From contig NZ_UAPQ01000006.1 of assembly GCF_900444995.1 (NCBI RefSeq), positions 1 through 64,000 on the forward strand: a stretch of 64,000 bases of DNA. Reading direction: 5' to 3'. The notes beneath the pieces were generated by a model. The model was not told the DNA's origin. It saw only the letters and a list, made by a program, of their open reading frames with translations, and did not search any database. This stretch comes from Actinomyces bovis (GTDB taxonomy: Bacteria; Actinomycetota; Actinomycetes; Actinomycetales; Actinomycetaceae). Of the stretch, positions 38,225 through 47,282 are shown one piece after another. The position numbers and the translations under genes were made by a program. Numbering within the stretch: the stretch's first letter is position 1; each line of letters opens with the position of its first letter.

Positions 38225-39211
38225 GTGGCCCCCACCACCAAACCGACCGCTGTAATCGTCATGGCCGCAGGCAAGGGCACCCGCATGCGCTCTGCCACAC
38301 CCAAGGTTCTGCATCGAATTGGCGGCCGCAGCCTCCTGGACCATGCCGTAACCGCAGCCCGTGGACTTTCCCCTGAACGCCTGGTGGTCGTTGTTCGCCA
38401 TGAGCGTGACGCTGTTGTGTCTCATCTGGCACAGGTGGCGCCTGACGCCGTGCCCGCCGACCAAGATGAAGTTCCCGGCACTGGCCGTGCCGTCGCCTGT
38501 GGCCTGGCCGCCCTCCCCGCGGCAGCCACCGGCGCCGTGGTTGTCACCTCCGGGGATGTGCCCCTGCTGGACACCGCCACCCTTGAGACCCTGCTGGCCC
38601 AGCATGCGGAGCGCGGTGACGCCGTCACCCTGCTCACCACCGTTTTGGACGATCCCACCGGCTATGGGCGGGTGCTCCGCACCGCTGAGGGTGCCGTCTC
38701 CGGCGTCGTGGAACACCGTGATGCCAGCCCGGAGCAGCTGGCCATTAAGGAAGTCAACGCTGGGGTCTACGTCTTTGATGCCGCTCACCTGCGCCAGGCC
38801 CTGGCCACCCTGGGGACCAATAACGACCAGGGTGAGGTGTATCTCACCGACGTCGTCGCCCATGCCTACCACGCTGGCCTATCCACCTCCGCGCTCGCGG
38901 TAACGGACCACTGGCTTGTAGAGGGCTGCAATGACCGCGCCCAACTCGCCTCCTTGGGTGCCGAGCTCAACCGCCGCATCCTGGCCCGCTGGATGGAACA
39001 GGGTGTTGGTGTGACCGACCCTGCAAGCACCTGGGTAGATGTCACCGTCACTCTGGCGCAGGACGTCCAGCTTGAGCCCGGCGCGATCCTGCACGGCACC
39101 ACCCGTGTGGGCCAGGGGGCGGTGATCGGCGCCCACAGCGTCCTAGACGACGCCCAGATCCCAGCCGGAGCGGTGGTTAAGCCACTTAGCCACGTGACCG
39201 CAAGCAACTGA
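38225..39211 (+). CDS. glmU: UDP-N-acetylglucosamine pyrophosphorylase (GlmU, truncated acetyltransferase domain)
   Basis: N-terminal uridyltransferase of the peptidoglycan-precursor pathway, making UDP-GlcNAc from GlcNAc-1-P and UTP. Motifs: AAGKGTRMRSATPKVLH near residue 14, TSGDVPLLD, GYGRVLR, EVNAGVYVFD, NNDQGEVYLTDVV and NDRAQLASLGAELNRR. Bifunctional GlmU is about 450-490 aa; this product is 328 aa. It ends after only two or three left-handed beta-helix turns (LEPGAILHGTTRVGQGAVIG). The glucosamine-1-phosphate acetyltransferase residues are absent, and no remnant fits in the 99 nt before prs. GTG 38225 is used, since a frame back to 38144 overlaps the tRNA region without homology. Acetylation must be done elsewhere. 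Confidence 0.9.
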   Translation: MAPTTKPTAVIVMAAGKGTRMRSATPKVLHRIGGRSLLDHAVTAARGLSPERLVVVVRHERDAVVSHLAQVAPDAVPADQDEVPGTGRAVACGLAALPAAATGAVVVTSGDVPLLDTATLETLLAQHAERGDAVTLLTTVLDDPTGYGRVLRTAEGAVSGVVEHRDASPEQLAIKEVNAGVYVFDAAHLRQALATLGTNNDQGEVYLTDVVAHAYHAGLSTSALAVTDHWLVEGCNDRAQLASLGAELNRRILARWMEQGVGVTDPASTWVDVTVTLAQDVQLEPGAILHGTTRVGQGAVIGAHSVLDDAQIPAGAVVKPLSHVTASN

Positions 39212-39220
39212 ACCCGAGCC

Positions 39221-39243
39221 TTCCGGCCGGGCAGGGGCCGGAA
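39221..39243 (+). terminator. Hairpin between glmU and prs
   Basis: TTCCGGCC (39221-39228) pairs with GGCCGGAA (39236-39243), 7-nt loop, 10 nt after the glmU stop. No T-run, so termination may be partial. prs follows with its own strong ribosome site. Confidence 0.4.
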
Positions 39244-39310
39244 CTACTAAAGCTCCAAGCACTGACCAGTCGGACACCAGGCCAACAGGCCAAAGGAAGG
39301 GAAACTACGC

Positions 39311-40294
39311 ATGTCGGGCATCATCACCAGCGGCGAAAAGCGTCTCGTCTTAGTCGCCGGTCGCGCGCACCCCGCGCTCGCCGAGGACGTCGCCAAGGAG
39401 CTGGGCATCGAGGTGCTCTCCTCCACGGCCTACGACTTCTCCAACGGCGAGACCTATGTGCGCTTTAACGAGTCTGTGCGTGGTAGCGACGTCTTTGTCC
39501 TGCAATCCCATGGTGACCGTGTAAACGACTGGCTCATGGAGCAGCTGATCATGGTGGACGCCCTGAAGCGCGCCTCCGCCAAGCGCATCACGGTGGTCTC
39601 CCCATTCTTCCCCTACGCCCGCCAGGACAAGAAGCACCTGGGGCGTGAGCCCATCTCCGCGCGCCTGGTGGCTGACCTGTACAAGGCTGCCGGGGCCGAT
39701 CGCATCATGAGCGTGGACCTGCACTCTTCCCAGGAACAGGGCTTCTTTGACGGTCCCTGGGACCACCTGTGGGCCCAGCCCGTACTAGTGGACTACGTGC
39801 GCACTCGCGTGGACCCTGCCACCACCACCGTCGTCTCCCCGGACGCCGGCCGCATTCGCGTGGCCGAGCGCTGGGCAAACCAGCTTGGCGGCACCCCATT
39901 GGCCTTTGTGCACAAGACCCGCGACGTCACCCGCCCCAACGAGTCCGTGGCCAACCGCGTGGTTGGTGATGTGGTGGGCCGCTCCTGCGTGCTGGTGGAC
40001 GACATGATCGACACCGGTGGCACCATCGCCAAGGCGGTCAAGGTGCTGTTGGATAACGGTGCCAAGGACGTCATCATCGTTGCCACCCACGGGGTGCTCT
40101 CCGGGCCGGCCGTAGAGCGTCTGTCCACCTGCGGTGCGCGTGAGGTGGTGGTCACAGATACACTGCCTATTCCCGAGGCTAAGCGTTTCGAGCAGCTAAC
40201 AGTGCTGCGCATCGCGCCCTTACTTGCCCGTGCCATCAAGGCTGTTTTTGATGATGGTTCAGTGACCTCGCTTTTCGAAGAGGGCACGGTCTGA
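39311..40294 (+). CDS. prs: Ribose-phosphate pyrophosphokinase
   Basis: Makes PRPP from ribose 5-phosphate and ATP for nucleotide, His and Trp synthesis. 327 aa. Conserved features: SNGETYVRFNESVRGSDVF, the flexible ATP loop PYARQDKKHLGREPIS, DLHSSQEQGFFDGP, and the PRPP-binding VLVDDMIDTGGTIAKA. AAGGAAGGG precedes the ATG. In mycobacteria prs follows glmU in the same order. The rplY and pth genes that usually follow there are not present in this window. Confidence 0.97.
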   Translation: MSGIITSGEKRLVLVAGRAHPALAEDVAKELGIEVLSSTAYDFSNGETYVRFNESVRGSDVFVLQSHGDRVNDWLMEQLIMVDALKRASAKRITVVSPFFPYARQDKKHLGREPISARLVADLYKAAGADRIMSVDLHSSQEQGFFDGPWDHLWAQPVLVDYVRTRVDPATTTVVSPDAGRIRVAERWANQLGGTPLAFVHKTRDVTRPNESVANRVVGDVVGRSCVLVDDMIDTGGTIAKAVKVLLDNGAKDVIIVATHGVLSGPAVERLSTCGAREVVVTDTLPIPEAKRFEQLTVLRIAPLLARAIKAVFDDGSVTSLFEEGTV

Positions 40295-40531
40295 GCTCAC
40301 AGGAACCTCGCCGCCTCTCCCGGTGCGATAAATAAGTATTTCCGTTGAACTGGCCTGCATCATGCGGGTTATCAAAAACCGCAGGCGAGCGCAAAAACTC
40401 TGCTAGTGTGACCGTGCAGAACCGCATGCGGATGCCCCGTGGTCCGATCCCTTTCGGTTCCTTGGGCGCATTCGCACTGCTTGCGCACACGCTCGCAGAG
40501 ACGGACCGCGATATCGCGCATGGGAGGACCG

Positions 40532-43345
40532 GTGTACGCGCTGTACCAGCGACGCCTCTTCACCCGAGAGATTGCGGAGCGACTCCGCAACGGCAGGGGC
40601 TCGGTTGTTCTCGTGTCAGCCCCAGTAGCTGCGGGATCATGGTCCCTTGGCCCCAGGCTGGCCGTGGAATGCGCCGAGCGGGTCCGCGACGCCCGCATCC
40701 TTGAGATTGACGGCACTGACACCACCGGTAGCTCCTATGGGGACGACCACAGCATCTCCGATGCCCTGCTCGTCTCCGGCGTGACTCAGATCTTTGAGCA
40801 CCTGCGCTTCGAGCCCAGCCTGGATGCTTTGCGCGATGAGTTGCGGCTTCAGCGCGATGCGGTGGATTCGGCCACCTCCCTGTCCGGCAGGGCCGTGGCC
40901 GCAGCCCGCTTCTGTGCCACTGCGGCCGCGGCTGGACCGCTGGTACTCGTAGTGGTGGGCGTCTCCCAGGTGGACGAGCGCACATTGGCCGAGATGCGCC
41001 GCATGGCGTCTTATGTCTCCGGTTTCCCCCTGGCACTGCTGATCATGCTGCCTCCCGGAACCGCCGCGGGCGCCACCGTCCCACCGCTGTACACCTCCTC
41101 CATCAGCCGCCTTGGGCTGGAAGACACCCGCGACCTGATCCGCACCGAGACCCGCGGCTATGTGGAGCCAGTCGTAGCGAGCTGGCTGGCCCGGGCCTTC
41201 GGGGGGCGCATTGCGGATATCGCTGTGGCGGCTTCCAGCCTCAGCGCTGGTGCTCTAGCCGGGCGCGAGCTACTCCCATACGACCTGCCCTTCTCCGCGG
41301 ATACCCAGCGGATGGTTTCCGACAAGCTCTCCCAGCTCAAGCCGCAAGAGGCGGAGGCGCTGATCGCCTCCCAGTTGCAGCTAGTGCAGGACGACGTCGT
41401 AGTGGAGCGCGTGGTGGGGTGCCGGCCGGTGCGGGTGGTGGAGAACCTCTCACCCTCTCCTGAAGTCTTCGCCCACCCCGCGCCACGCGCGGTAACCCGC
41501 CTGGCGGTGCTCGCACATGGCGACAGCCCCCGGGACCTAGCCCTGCGCCTAGCTGAGGCCACCGCGCAGGGATCGCGCGAGCGTGCCTGGTACCAATTGC
41601 TGGCCGGTGAAGCCACCTCTGCTGACGTCGCCACCTTGGTGGAGGCTGCCCGGCATGAGCTCTCCCGGGGCAGTTTGGACCTGACTTGGCGGATCCTCTC
41701 TGAGTTGGAGCCCCGGGACCTGGAAGAGGGGCACCGCATTCAGGTCACCTTCCTGACTGCCGTGCTGGCCCTCCACCTGGGCTGTGCGCTATCTGCCTCT
41801 ACTCGTTTCCTGCAGCTGATCGAATCCCAGTCCCTTAAACCTGCGGACGAGTTGCTGGCCATCACCGGCTTCATCTCGGTGCGTGACGGCGAGGACATCA
41901 ACGCCCACTCTGACCGGCGTATAGCCGCCCGCTTGCGTGCCCTGGCCGGAAAGGCTCCCTTGGAGACGGCCCGCTGCTTCCTTTACATGGCAGCTCAGGA
42001 GATCCTGGTCGGTGAAACCAACAGCCCCCTGGCACATCTGGATGCAGCGGAGGAACTGCTCGCCGGGGTAGACGCCGCCCAGGACACAGAGCCCGTCAAA
42101 ATCGTGCTGCGTGAGCTGCGTCGTCGCCTTGATGGGGCCTCCGAGGGGGCCGCCCGCGTGAACGACTTCCTCCTAGGCGTCCCGCCGGACATGGGGCGTC
42201 TGGACCTGCTCGACTGGGGCGAACTGGTAATCCGCGCCTACCTAACCGTCACTAACGGTGGGCAGCAATCCTCCGCGGTGGCAGAGTCATTCCTCTCCCG
42301 CCTCTCAGATGTTTCCCCCTACCTGGAAGCCCAGGCGGTGGCTCTGCGGGCCGTGCTTGACGAGCGCCGCGGCTGGACCGCGCAGATGCGTGAGCGGCTG
42401 GAGTCCGAGCAGGCGCAGGTGCCGGTGCGTTCGGCACTGGCAGGTCGCGGCTCCGTGCTGGCGGCCCAGGCTGCCCTCCTCTTTGGTGACACGGTTGCCT
42501 TCAGCCGTTGGTACAACGCCATGACCATCGACGCCGCCGGTGGTTGGACCGCCCCCCAGCAGTTGTGGGCTTCAATCCTGGAAGCTTCCTCCCGCCTGGT
42601 TTCCGGGGACTCCACCCTGGCGTCGCTGGTGCTGGGGCCCGCCGTTTCCGCGCCGGTGCCCCGCAAGTACCTGGATGCCGTGTGGTCCTCAGTGGTAGAT
42701 ATGCTCATCATCGCGCCGGAGATGCTGGACCGCGTGCCCGGGCTGCGCTCTTGGGTGCAGGTGGGCCTAGACGAGTCCACCGCGGAACACCGTGATGACC
42801 GGGTGCTGGGCTTAGATGACCGCATCCTGGAAGTGCTCCTAGCCGACGATATTGAGGCGACCGGCCTGATCTCTCGCCTAGTGCTCGATGCGGTGGTCTC
42901 GGGTGCCGCCATCTGGCAGATCCGCGCGAATATGGCTTGTGCAGCCCGCCTGTTTATGTCCCCGACGCTCTCCATGGCCGGGCTGGGCATTGGTGAAGAC
43001 GCGGTCTCCAGCTCCCAGGTGCTGCGCGCCCGCGCCCATGAGTTGGCAGTCACCAATGAGATGGCCTACTGGATCACGGCCATAGATTTGTTGCGCAAAG
43101 ACACCGGCGCCATGGTGGAGAGTGATCCTGTTGGTCCAGTGGAAGCCCCCCAGCTCACGGAGATGGAGTTGCAGGTGGCCCGCTTGGCCGCGCAGGGCTG
43201 GCGCAACAAGGATATTGCCGGTGAGCTGTACATGGCGGTGCGCACCGTCGAGTTGCGCCTTACCGGCGTCTACCGGGCCTTGAATATCTCCTCGCGCAAG
43301 GATCTGGCTCCGCGCCTAATCGAGTGTGGCCTCCTGGAGAAGTAG
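40532..43345 (+). CDS. Large LuxR-family (LAL-like) transcriptional regulator with degenerate P-loop
   Basis: About 937 aa. The C-terminal LuxR helix-turn-helix is clear: LTEMELQVARLAAQGWRNKD and MAVRTVELRLTGVYRAL. The middle is a long helical region that resembles the TPR-type repeats of MalT/LAL proteins. The N-terminus aligns with their ATPase domain, but the Walker A position reads VLVSAPVAAGSWSLG with no GK[S/T], and the Walker B strand (LVLVVVGVSQVDE) lacks the aspartate pair. The start is uncertain: GTG 40532 follows GGGAGG; ATG 40520 and an ATG/GTG further up to 40439 are alternatives. It stands between prs and the polysaccharide locus, which it may control (inference). Confidence 0.88.
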   Translation: MYALYQRRLFTREIAERLRNGRGSVVLVSAPVAAGSWSLGPRLAVECAERVRDARILEIDGTDTTGSSYGDDHSISDALLVSGVTQIFEHLRFEPSLDALRDELRLQRDAVDSATSLSGRAVAAARFCATAAAAGPLVLVVVGVSQVDERTLAEMRRMASYVSGFPLALLIMLPPGTAAGATVPPLYTSSISRLGLEDTRDLIRTETRGYVEPVVASWLARAFGGRIADIAVAASSLSAGALAGRELLPYDLPFSADTQRMVSDKLSQLKPQEAEALIASQLQLVQDDVVVERVVGCRPVRVVENLSPSPEVFAHPAPRAVTRLAVLAHGDSPRDLALRLAEATAQGSRERAWYQLLAGEATSADVATLVEAARHELSRGSLDLTWRILSELEPRDLEEGHRIQVTFLTAVLALHLGCALSASTRFLQLIESQSLKPADELLAITGFISVRDGEDINAHSDRRIAARLRALAGKAPLETARCFLYMAAQEILVGETNSPLAHLDAAEELLAGVDAAQDTEPVKIVLRELRRRLDGASEGAARVNDFLLGVPPDMGRLDLLDWGELVIRAYLTVTNGGQQSSAVAESFLSRLSDVSPYLEAQAVALRAVLDERRGWTAQMRERLESEQAQVPVRSALAGRGSVLAAQAALLFGDTVAFSRWYNAMTIDAAGGWTAPQQLWASILEASSRLVSGDSTLASLVLGPAVSAPVPRKYLDAVWSSVVDMLIIAPEMLDRVPGLRSWVQVGLDESTAEHRDDRVLGLDDRILEVLLADDIEATGLISRLVLDAVVSGAAIWQIRANMACAARLFMSPTLSMAGLGIGEDAVSSSQVLRARAHELAVTNEMAYWITAIDLLRKDTGAMVESDPVGPVEAPQLTEMELQVARLAAQGWRNKDIAGELYMAVRTVELRLTGVYRALNISSRKDLAPRLIECGLLEK

Positions 43346-43485
43346 GCCCGGTCCTGGCTCTGGCTACATAGAGTCACCGCCTGCGCGGCAACCACCGCCT
43401 GCGCGGCCACCTCTCTGGGTGCCCGCCGCCCTCCGAGGTGAGAACTCATTTGGGGTGAGCCCCTAATGGCGAGCGCCTACAGCAA

Positions 43486-43515
43486 GCGCCCCGCAACCAG
43501 CAGGTTGCGGGGCGC
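43486..43515. terminator. Terminator between the LuxR gene and the polysaccharide operon
   Basis: Perfect 13-bp stem GCGCCCCGCAACC (43486-43498) and GGTTGCGGGGCGC (43503-43515), loop AGCA. It lies between convergent genes and could serve both strands; neither side has a long T-run. A direct repeat of CCGCCTGCGCGGC occurs just upstream near 43378-43405. Confidence 0.75.
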
Positions 43516-43540
43516 GGCGCACAATTTGGGCTAACCGAGT

Positions 43541-43993
43541 TCAGGCGGTGGCGGCAACCACTTCGTGCACGGCTTTGCGGATCATGGTGGAAGAGGTGGA
43601 GAGGGTGTAAGGCAGGTAGACAACTTCTGCGCCGACCTCTGCCATCTCCGCTTCCAGGCGCTCCCCCTTGGCGGTGCCCTGCCAATCCGTGCCCTTGAAC
43701 AGGATGTCAAAGTGGTTGTCCTGCCAGGCGCGGCGCTTGTCCTGACTGTGGTCCGCTACGGCCAGGTCCACGATTCCCAGGGCCTCGACGATCTGACGGC
43801 GCTCCGCGAAGGCGATCATGGGGGCGCGGCCCTTCATCTCAATGAGGGACTCATCCGTGGCCACTCCCACGATTAAGCGGTCGCAGCGCTTGGCGGCCTC
43901 CTTGAGAATGTTGAGGTGACCAATGTGGAACATGTCGAAGCCGCCGGGCACGTAGCCCGTAACCAGCTGGTCCTGTGTGTTTGCGCCCTGCAT
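43541..43993 (-). CDS. TagD-like glycerol-3-phosphate cytidylyltransferase family protein
   Basis: 150-aa nucleotidyltransferase of the cytidylyltransferase family. The N-terminal signature GYVPGGFDMFHIGHLNIL contains the HxGH motif, and LSTSSTMIRK at the C-terminus corresponds to the family's ISTT-type motif. TagD activates glycerol-3-phosphate for teichoic acid; related RfaE/HldE proteins activate sugar phosphates. Which substrate applies cannot be read. It starts at 43993, overlapping the upstream sugar transferase stop by one base (TGATG), so it belongs to the polysaccharide operon. A glycerol-phosphate decorated polymer is plausible, and the GDPD at 36507 would be relevant to that (inference). 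Confidence 0.88.
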   Translation of the reverse strand: MQGANTQDQLVTGYVPGGFDMFHIGHLNILKEAAKRCDRLIVGVATDESLIEMKGRAPMIAFAERRQIVEALGIVDLAVADHSQDKRRAWQDNHFDILFKGTDWQGTAKGERLEAEMAEVGAEVVYLPYTLSTSSTMIRKAVHEVVAATA

Positions 43994-45471
43994 CAGTAGG
44001 CACCCTTTCCGCCAAGGACAGCCCCAAAGGTGGCTGCCGTGATGTGTACATCAAGCAGGGACGAGGAGTTGTCCACGTAGTGCTGGTCGATAGCGACCGA
44101 GCGCTCCCAGGACAGGTCAGAGCGGCCGGAGACCTGCCACAGGCCGGTCATGCCAGGACGGACCAGGAGACGACGACGAGCTTCGGCGTCGTAGGTGGCA
44201 ACCTCTTCCGGCAGGGCCGGACGGGGGCCGATCAGGGACATATCGCCCAGGAGGACGTTGAAAATCTGCGGCAGCTCGTCAATGGACAGACGCCGGATGA
44301 TCTTGCCGACCGGGGTGATGCGCGGGTCGTTGGCGCTCTTGAAGAGCACCTCGTTGCCCTGGCCAGCGTTCGCGCGCTCGGCGATCACGGCGGCACGGCG
44401 GGCGTCGGCATCCACATACATGGAGCGCAGCTTGAACATCTTGAAGGTCTGCCCATCCTTGCCCACGCGGGTCTGCGTGTAGAACATGGGGCCGCCGTCG
44501 GTGACCTTAACGGCAATGCCCGCGATGCCGATGATCGGCAGGGCGATCAGGGTGAGCAGGCTGCCGACCAGCAGGTCGCAGACTCGCTTGCCCAGGCGGC
44601 GCTCGCGGCGCTTGTCCACCTCGACGGCGCCAGTCCAACCGGCGGCAGAGGGCAGCACGTGGATGCGGGGGGCGGCCACGGAGGCCAGGCCGGACATCAT
44701 GACGAAGCGGGCGTCCGTGCCTTCGATGCCGCGCAGGGCCTTGATCTGGTCATCCGGATGCACAGCACCCACGGACAGCACGACGTCAACCTTGTGGTCC
44801 ACGACGATCTGGTGCAGCTCGTCAATGGAGCCCAGAACACGCGGCATCCGGGTGTCAGCGTCAGGGGTGCAGGTGGAAGCAATGGAGCCAACCAGCAGGA
44901 AGCCGTCTCCGGGGTGCTGGCGCAGGCCACGCAGGATTGGGTTAGCCCCCTCGCCCACGACGACGAGTGCGCGGCGCAGGCCGTGGCCGTCCATCCGGGT
45001 GCGGCGCAGGCGAGCCTTAACGGCTGCGCGGCCGAGGATCATGGCGACGGTGCCCAGGGGGGCGGCCAGCAAGGTGGCGCCCAGCGGTACGTGCAGGCGC
45101 ATGACCTGCGCCACGAGCAGCGTAATGAGCACAGTGGTGGGCAGGGCAGACAACACTCGGCGCCAGCCAGAGGCAGCCTCAGCAAGGACCTGCTCGCTCA
45201 GTGAGCCGGAGAAGATGGCGATGCCGACTAGAAGCACATTGGTGCTAAGCAGCCACAGGGCCTGAGGCGCGTCCATAAAGGCGGCTACTACCGCGGCAGT
45301 GGAGGCGGCGAGGACTAGGTCCTGGCCCACGAGCCAGGTGCGCAGGATTCGGCGGTAGCTGTTCCAAGGGCGGCGCGCGTGAACATTGGCCCGGTCGGCG
45401 GCAGTGCGCGAGTACTCATAGGTGCTCGAGCTAACCGTCTTGACGGGGAGGGGGGCCAGGAGGAGAGACAT
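43993..45471 (-). CDS. Polyprenyl glycosylphosphotransferase (initiating sugar transferase)
   Basis: 492-aa enzyme that starts polysaccharide repeat-unit assembly by transferring a sugar-1-phosphate to undecaprenyl phosphate at the inner face of the membrane. N-terminal helices (about residues 45-165), a CoA-binding-like Rossmann region, then the catalytic sugar-transferase domain from about residue 290: KRVCDLLVGSLLTL, a membrane re-entrant helix, TRVGKDGQTFKMFKLRSM, RRLSIDELPQIFNVLLGDMS, IGPRPALP and RPGMTGLWQVSGRS. GGAGGAG precedes the ATG. It is the first gene of a leftward two-gene unit with tagD-like, divergent from the flippase across 470 nt. Confidence 0.94.
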   Translation of the reverse strand: MSLLLAPLPVKTVSSSTYEYSRTAADRANVHARRPWNSYRRILRTWLVGQDLVLAASTAAVVAAFMDAPQALWLLSTNVLLVGIAIFSGSLSEQVLAEAASGWRRVLSALPTTVLITLLVAQVMRLHVPLGATLLAAPLGTVAMILGRAAVKARLRRTRMDGHGLRRALVVVGEGANPILRGLRQHPGDGFLLVGSIASTCTPDADTRMPRVLGSIDELHQIVVDHKVDVVLSVGAVHPDDQIKALRGIEGTDARFVMMSGLASVAAPRIHVLPSAAGWTGAVEVDKRRERRLGKRVCDLLVGSLLTLIALPIIGIAGIAVKVTDGGPMFYTQTRVGKDGQTFKMFKLRSMYVDADARRAAVIAERANAGQGNEVLFKSANDPRITPVGKIIRRLSIDELPQIFNVLLGDMSLIGPRPALPEEVATYDAEARRRLLVRPGMTGLWQVSGRSDLSWERSVAIDQHYVDNSSSLLDVHITAATFGAVLGGKGAY

Positions 45472-45941
45472 ACGCGGCTTTCGTAGAAATCTTCAAGACC
45501 TTGCTTCCAGGGTGGGAAGCGAGGTGGACCGGTAGGGCGGTTGTGTTGACCGCGGCTCGGTGTGATTCGAGTGTGCCGTCTTTGGTTCTGATCAGCCGTG
45601 GCTGGAGGCACAGCCTTCGGGTGCCTGCGGTGGGCATGCGGTGGGGTTGCGAGGAAACCGCAAAGCTTGCGTGGATCCGCGTGCGCTACCGGCGGTCGGT
45701 AATTTGTGGGGCGATTGCGCGATAATTCCAGGGTTGTTAGCTCTTGCTTGAGGGTGTCGAAAGGTTTGCTTAGACCAGGGCCGCAAGGTCCGCATAATAG
45801 TACTGCGGTCTTTTTGGAATCCGCAAGCGGGGTGCGTGGCGGCTAGAGTGGCCCGGGCGTAGCGCCAGCTGTGCCATACGCAAGGCCGAGGCGGTAACTC
45901 GGCGCTAGACAGGCCGAAAGGCAGATCGGGAGGCGGCCCTG
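45472..45941. promoter_or_regulatory. 470-nt divergent regulatory region of the polysaccharide locus
   Basis: No gene seen. It separates the leftward sugar-transferase unit from the rightward flippase and should hold both promoters. Less GC-rich than its surroundings. A small hairpin, CCGCA (45790-45794) with TGCGG (45804-45808), is followed by TCTTTTT (45809-45815) and could be an attenuator before the flippase gene. CCGCAAG occurs twice around it (45781, 45821-45827). No -35/-10 is firmly assigned. Confidence 0.5.
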
Positions 45942-47282
45942 ATGAGCAGCAAAGCCAAGGGGGTCCTCCGTGGTTCGGGTATGTGGCAGGTCGTCGGACG
46001 CACCGCCTTCGCGAAGATCGCAGTCATGGGCGTGGCGGGCGTATTCGGCCTAATCAACACCCGGCTCATAATCGGGCACTTTGGTGCAGACGCCTATGCC
46101 CAGTACGGATTGCTAGCCACCTTTCCCAACCTGATCCCCTTCGCCGACCTGGGCATCGGGGCGGTGGTCATCAACGCCGTCTCCAGCTCCGACGAGCTCT
46201 CCAGTGACTCGCAGTTGCGTCGCACACTCACCACCGCCATGCGCGTCCTGCTGGGATCGGCGCTGGTTATCGCCAGCATCGGCATAGTCATCGGCTTGTT
46301 AGGGCTCTGGCCAACTTTGCTGGGTGCCAAAGTCATGCCGGGCGGTGGGATCACGGCAACCCTGTGTTTGCTGGTGTATGCGGCGGCGCTTCCGCTCACG
46401 ATCGGCCAACGCGTCGTCGTCGGCATGGGACGCGCCGCAACCCAGGTGCTAAGTCAGGGGATCGTCTCACCCGCCTTCTCCACCATGCTCGTTCTGGCCA
46501 TCGTGCTGCGGCTAGACGCAGGCAATGAGCTGTCGATCATGTCCTATCTGGCCAACTCTTTGGTGGCCATCATCTGCGTGATCGTGGCCTGGCGCGCCAC
46601 CCGCCCACTGCTGCGTGAAGCTGCCCAGGATGTGCTGCGCTTCCGCACGGTTCCAGGCGTACCCATTGCGGGCACGGCTGCTCCCCAGTTCATCCAGACC
46701 TTGGCTATCCCGCTCGCATTCCAGACCGATCGCCTTCTGCTATCCCACTTTGGTGGCAGTCAGGACCTAGCCCAGTACACCCTGGCCGCCAGCCTGTTCC
46801 AACTTCTCACGCAGACGCTTTTCACCACCGCCAACGCCATGTGGCCGCAGTTCGCCAAAGCCCGCGCCCAAGGCCGCGTCGTTTCACCTTTTAAGCCCAC
46901 CCTGGTCTTTGCCATCGGTGGCTTGCTGGCTGCCTTGGCCATGGCCGCTCTAACTCCCTGGGCGGCAAACAAACTCTCCAAAGGGCTCATAGCTATTCCA
47001 GCCGTGCTGATTGCGTCCTGGGTGCTCAACGTAGTGGTAGAGGCCGCCAAGCAGCCCATCACTATGTACATGACCTCACCGCAGGGCCTGCAATTCCAGA
47101 TGTGGCCCGTGTTCGTGTTGATACCGGCCAACCTGGCGCTGTCCTACCTGCTAATCGCGCCGCTGGGGGCAGCTGGCCCTCTGTTGGGCTCCGCCCTAAC
47201 CATCCTGTTCTGTCAACTGCTTCCCTACGGCTGGTGGGTGCGGCGTGACCTACGGCGTCGGCGCGCACAGGCAGCGGCCTAG
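45942..47282 (+). CDS. Wzx-like polysaccharide flippase
   Basis: 446-aa polytopic protein with about twelve to fourteen hydrophobic helices, of the MOP/polysaccharide-transporter (Wzx) type, expected to flip lipid-linked repeat units to the outer face of the membrane. Recognisable family features are the N-terminal GVFGLINTRLIIGHFGADAY and the mid-protein PQFIQTLAIPLAFQTDRLLL. GGGAGG stands 8 nt before the ATG. It ends 4 nt into the stop of the convergent glycosyltransferase gene (47279-47282), so the two 3' ends overlap. Part of the polysaccharide locus. Confidence 0.88.
   Translation: MSSKAKGVLRGSGMWQVVGRTAFAKIAVMGVAGVFGLINTRLIIGHFGADAYAQYGLLATFPNLIPFADLGIGAVVINAVSSSDELSSDSQLRRTLTTAMRVLLGSALVIASIGIVIGLLGLWPTLLGAKVMPGGGITATLCLLVYAAALPLTIGQRVVVGMGRAATQVLSQGIVSPAFSTMLVLAIVLRLDAGNELSIMSYLANSLVAIICVIVAWRATRPLLREAAQDVLRFRTVPGVPIAGTAAPQFIQTLAIPLAFQTDRLLLSHFGGSQDLAQYTLAASLFQLLTQTLFTTANAMWPQFAKARAQGRVVSPFKPTLVFAIGGLLAALAMAALTPWAANKLSKGLIAIPAVLIASWVLNVVVEAAKQPITMYMTSPQGLQFQMWPVFVLIPANLALSYLLIAPLGAAGPLLGSALTILFCQLLPYGWWVRRDLRRRRAQAAA

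Noticed and set aside
39212-39310. Frameshifted remnant of the GlmU acetyltransferase domain
   Set aside because: The gap is 99 nt and no frame contains hexapeptide repeats.
46000-47282. Flippase as a MATE drug exporter
   Set aside because: Context (initiating transferase, glycosyltransferases, polymerase and Wzz-like) favours a polysaccharide flippase.
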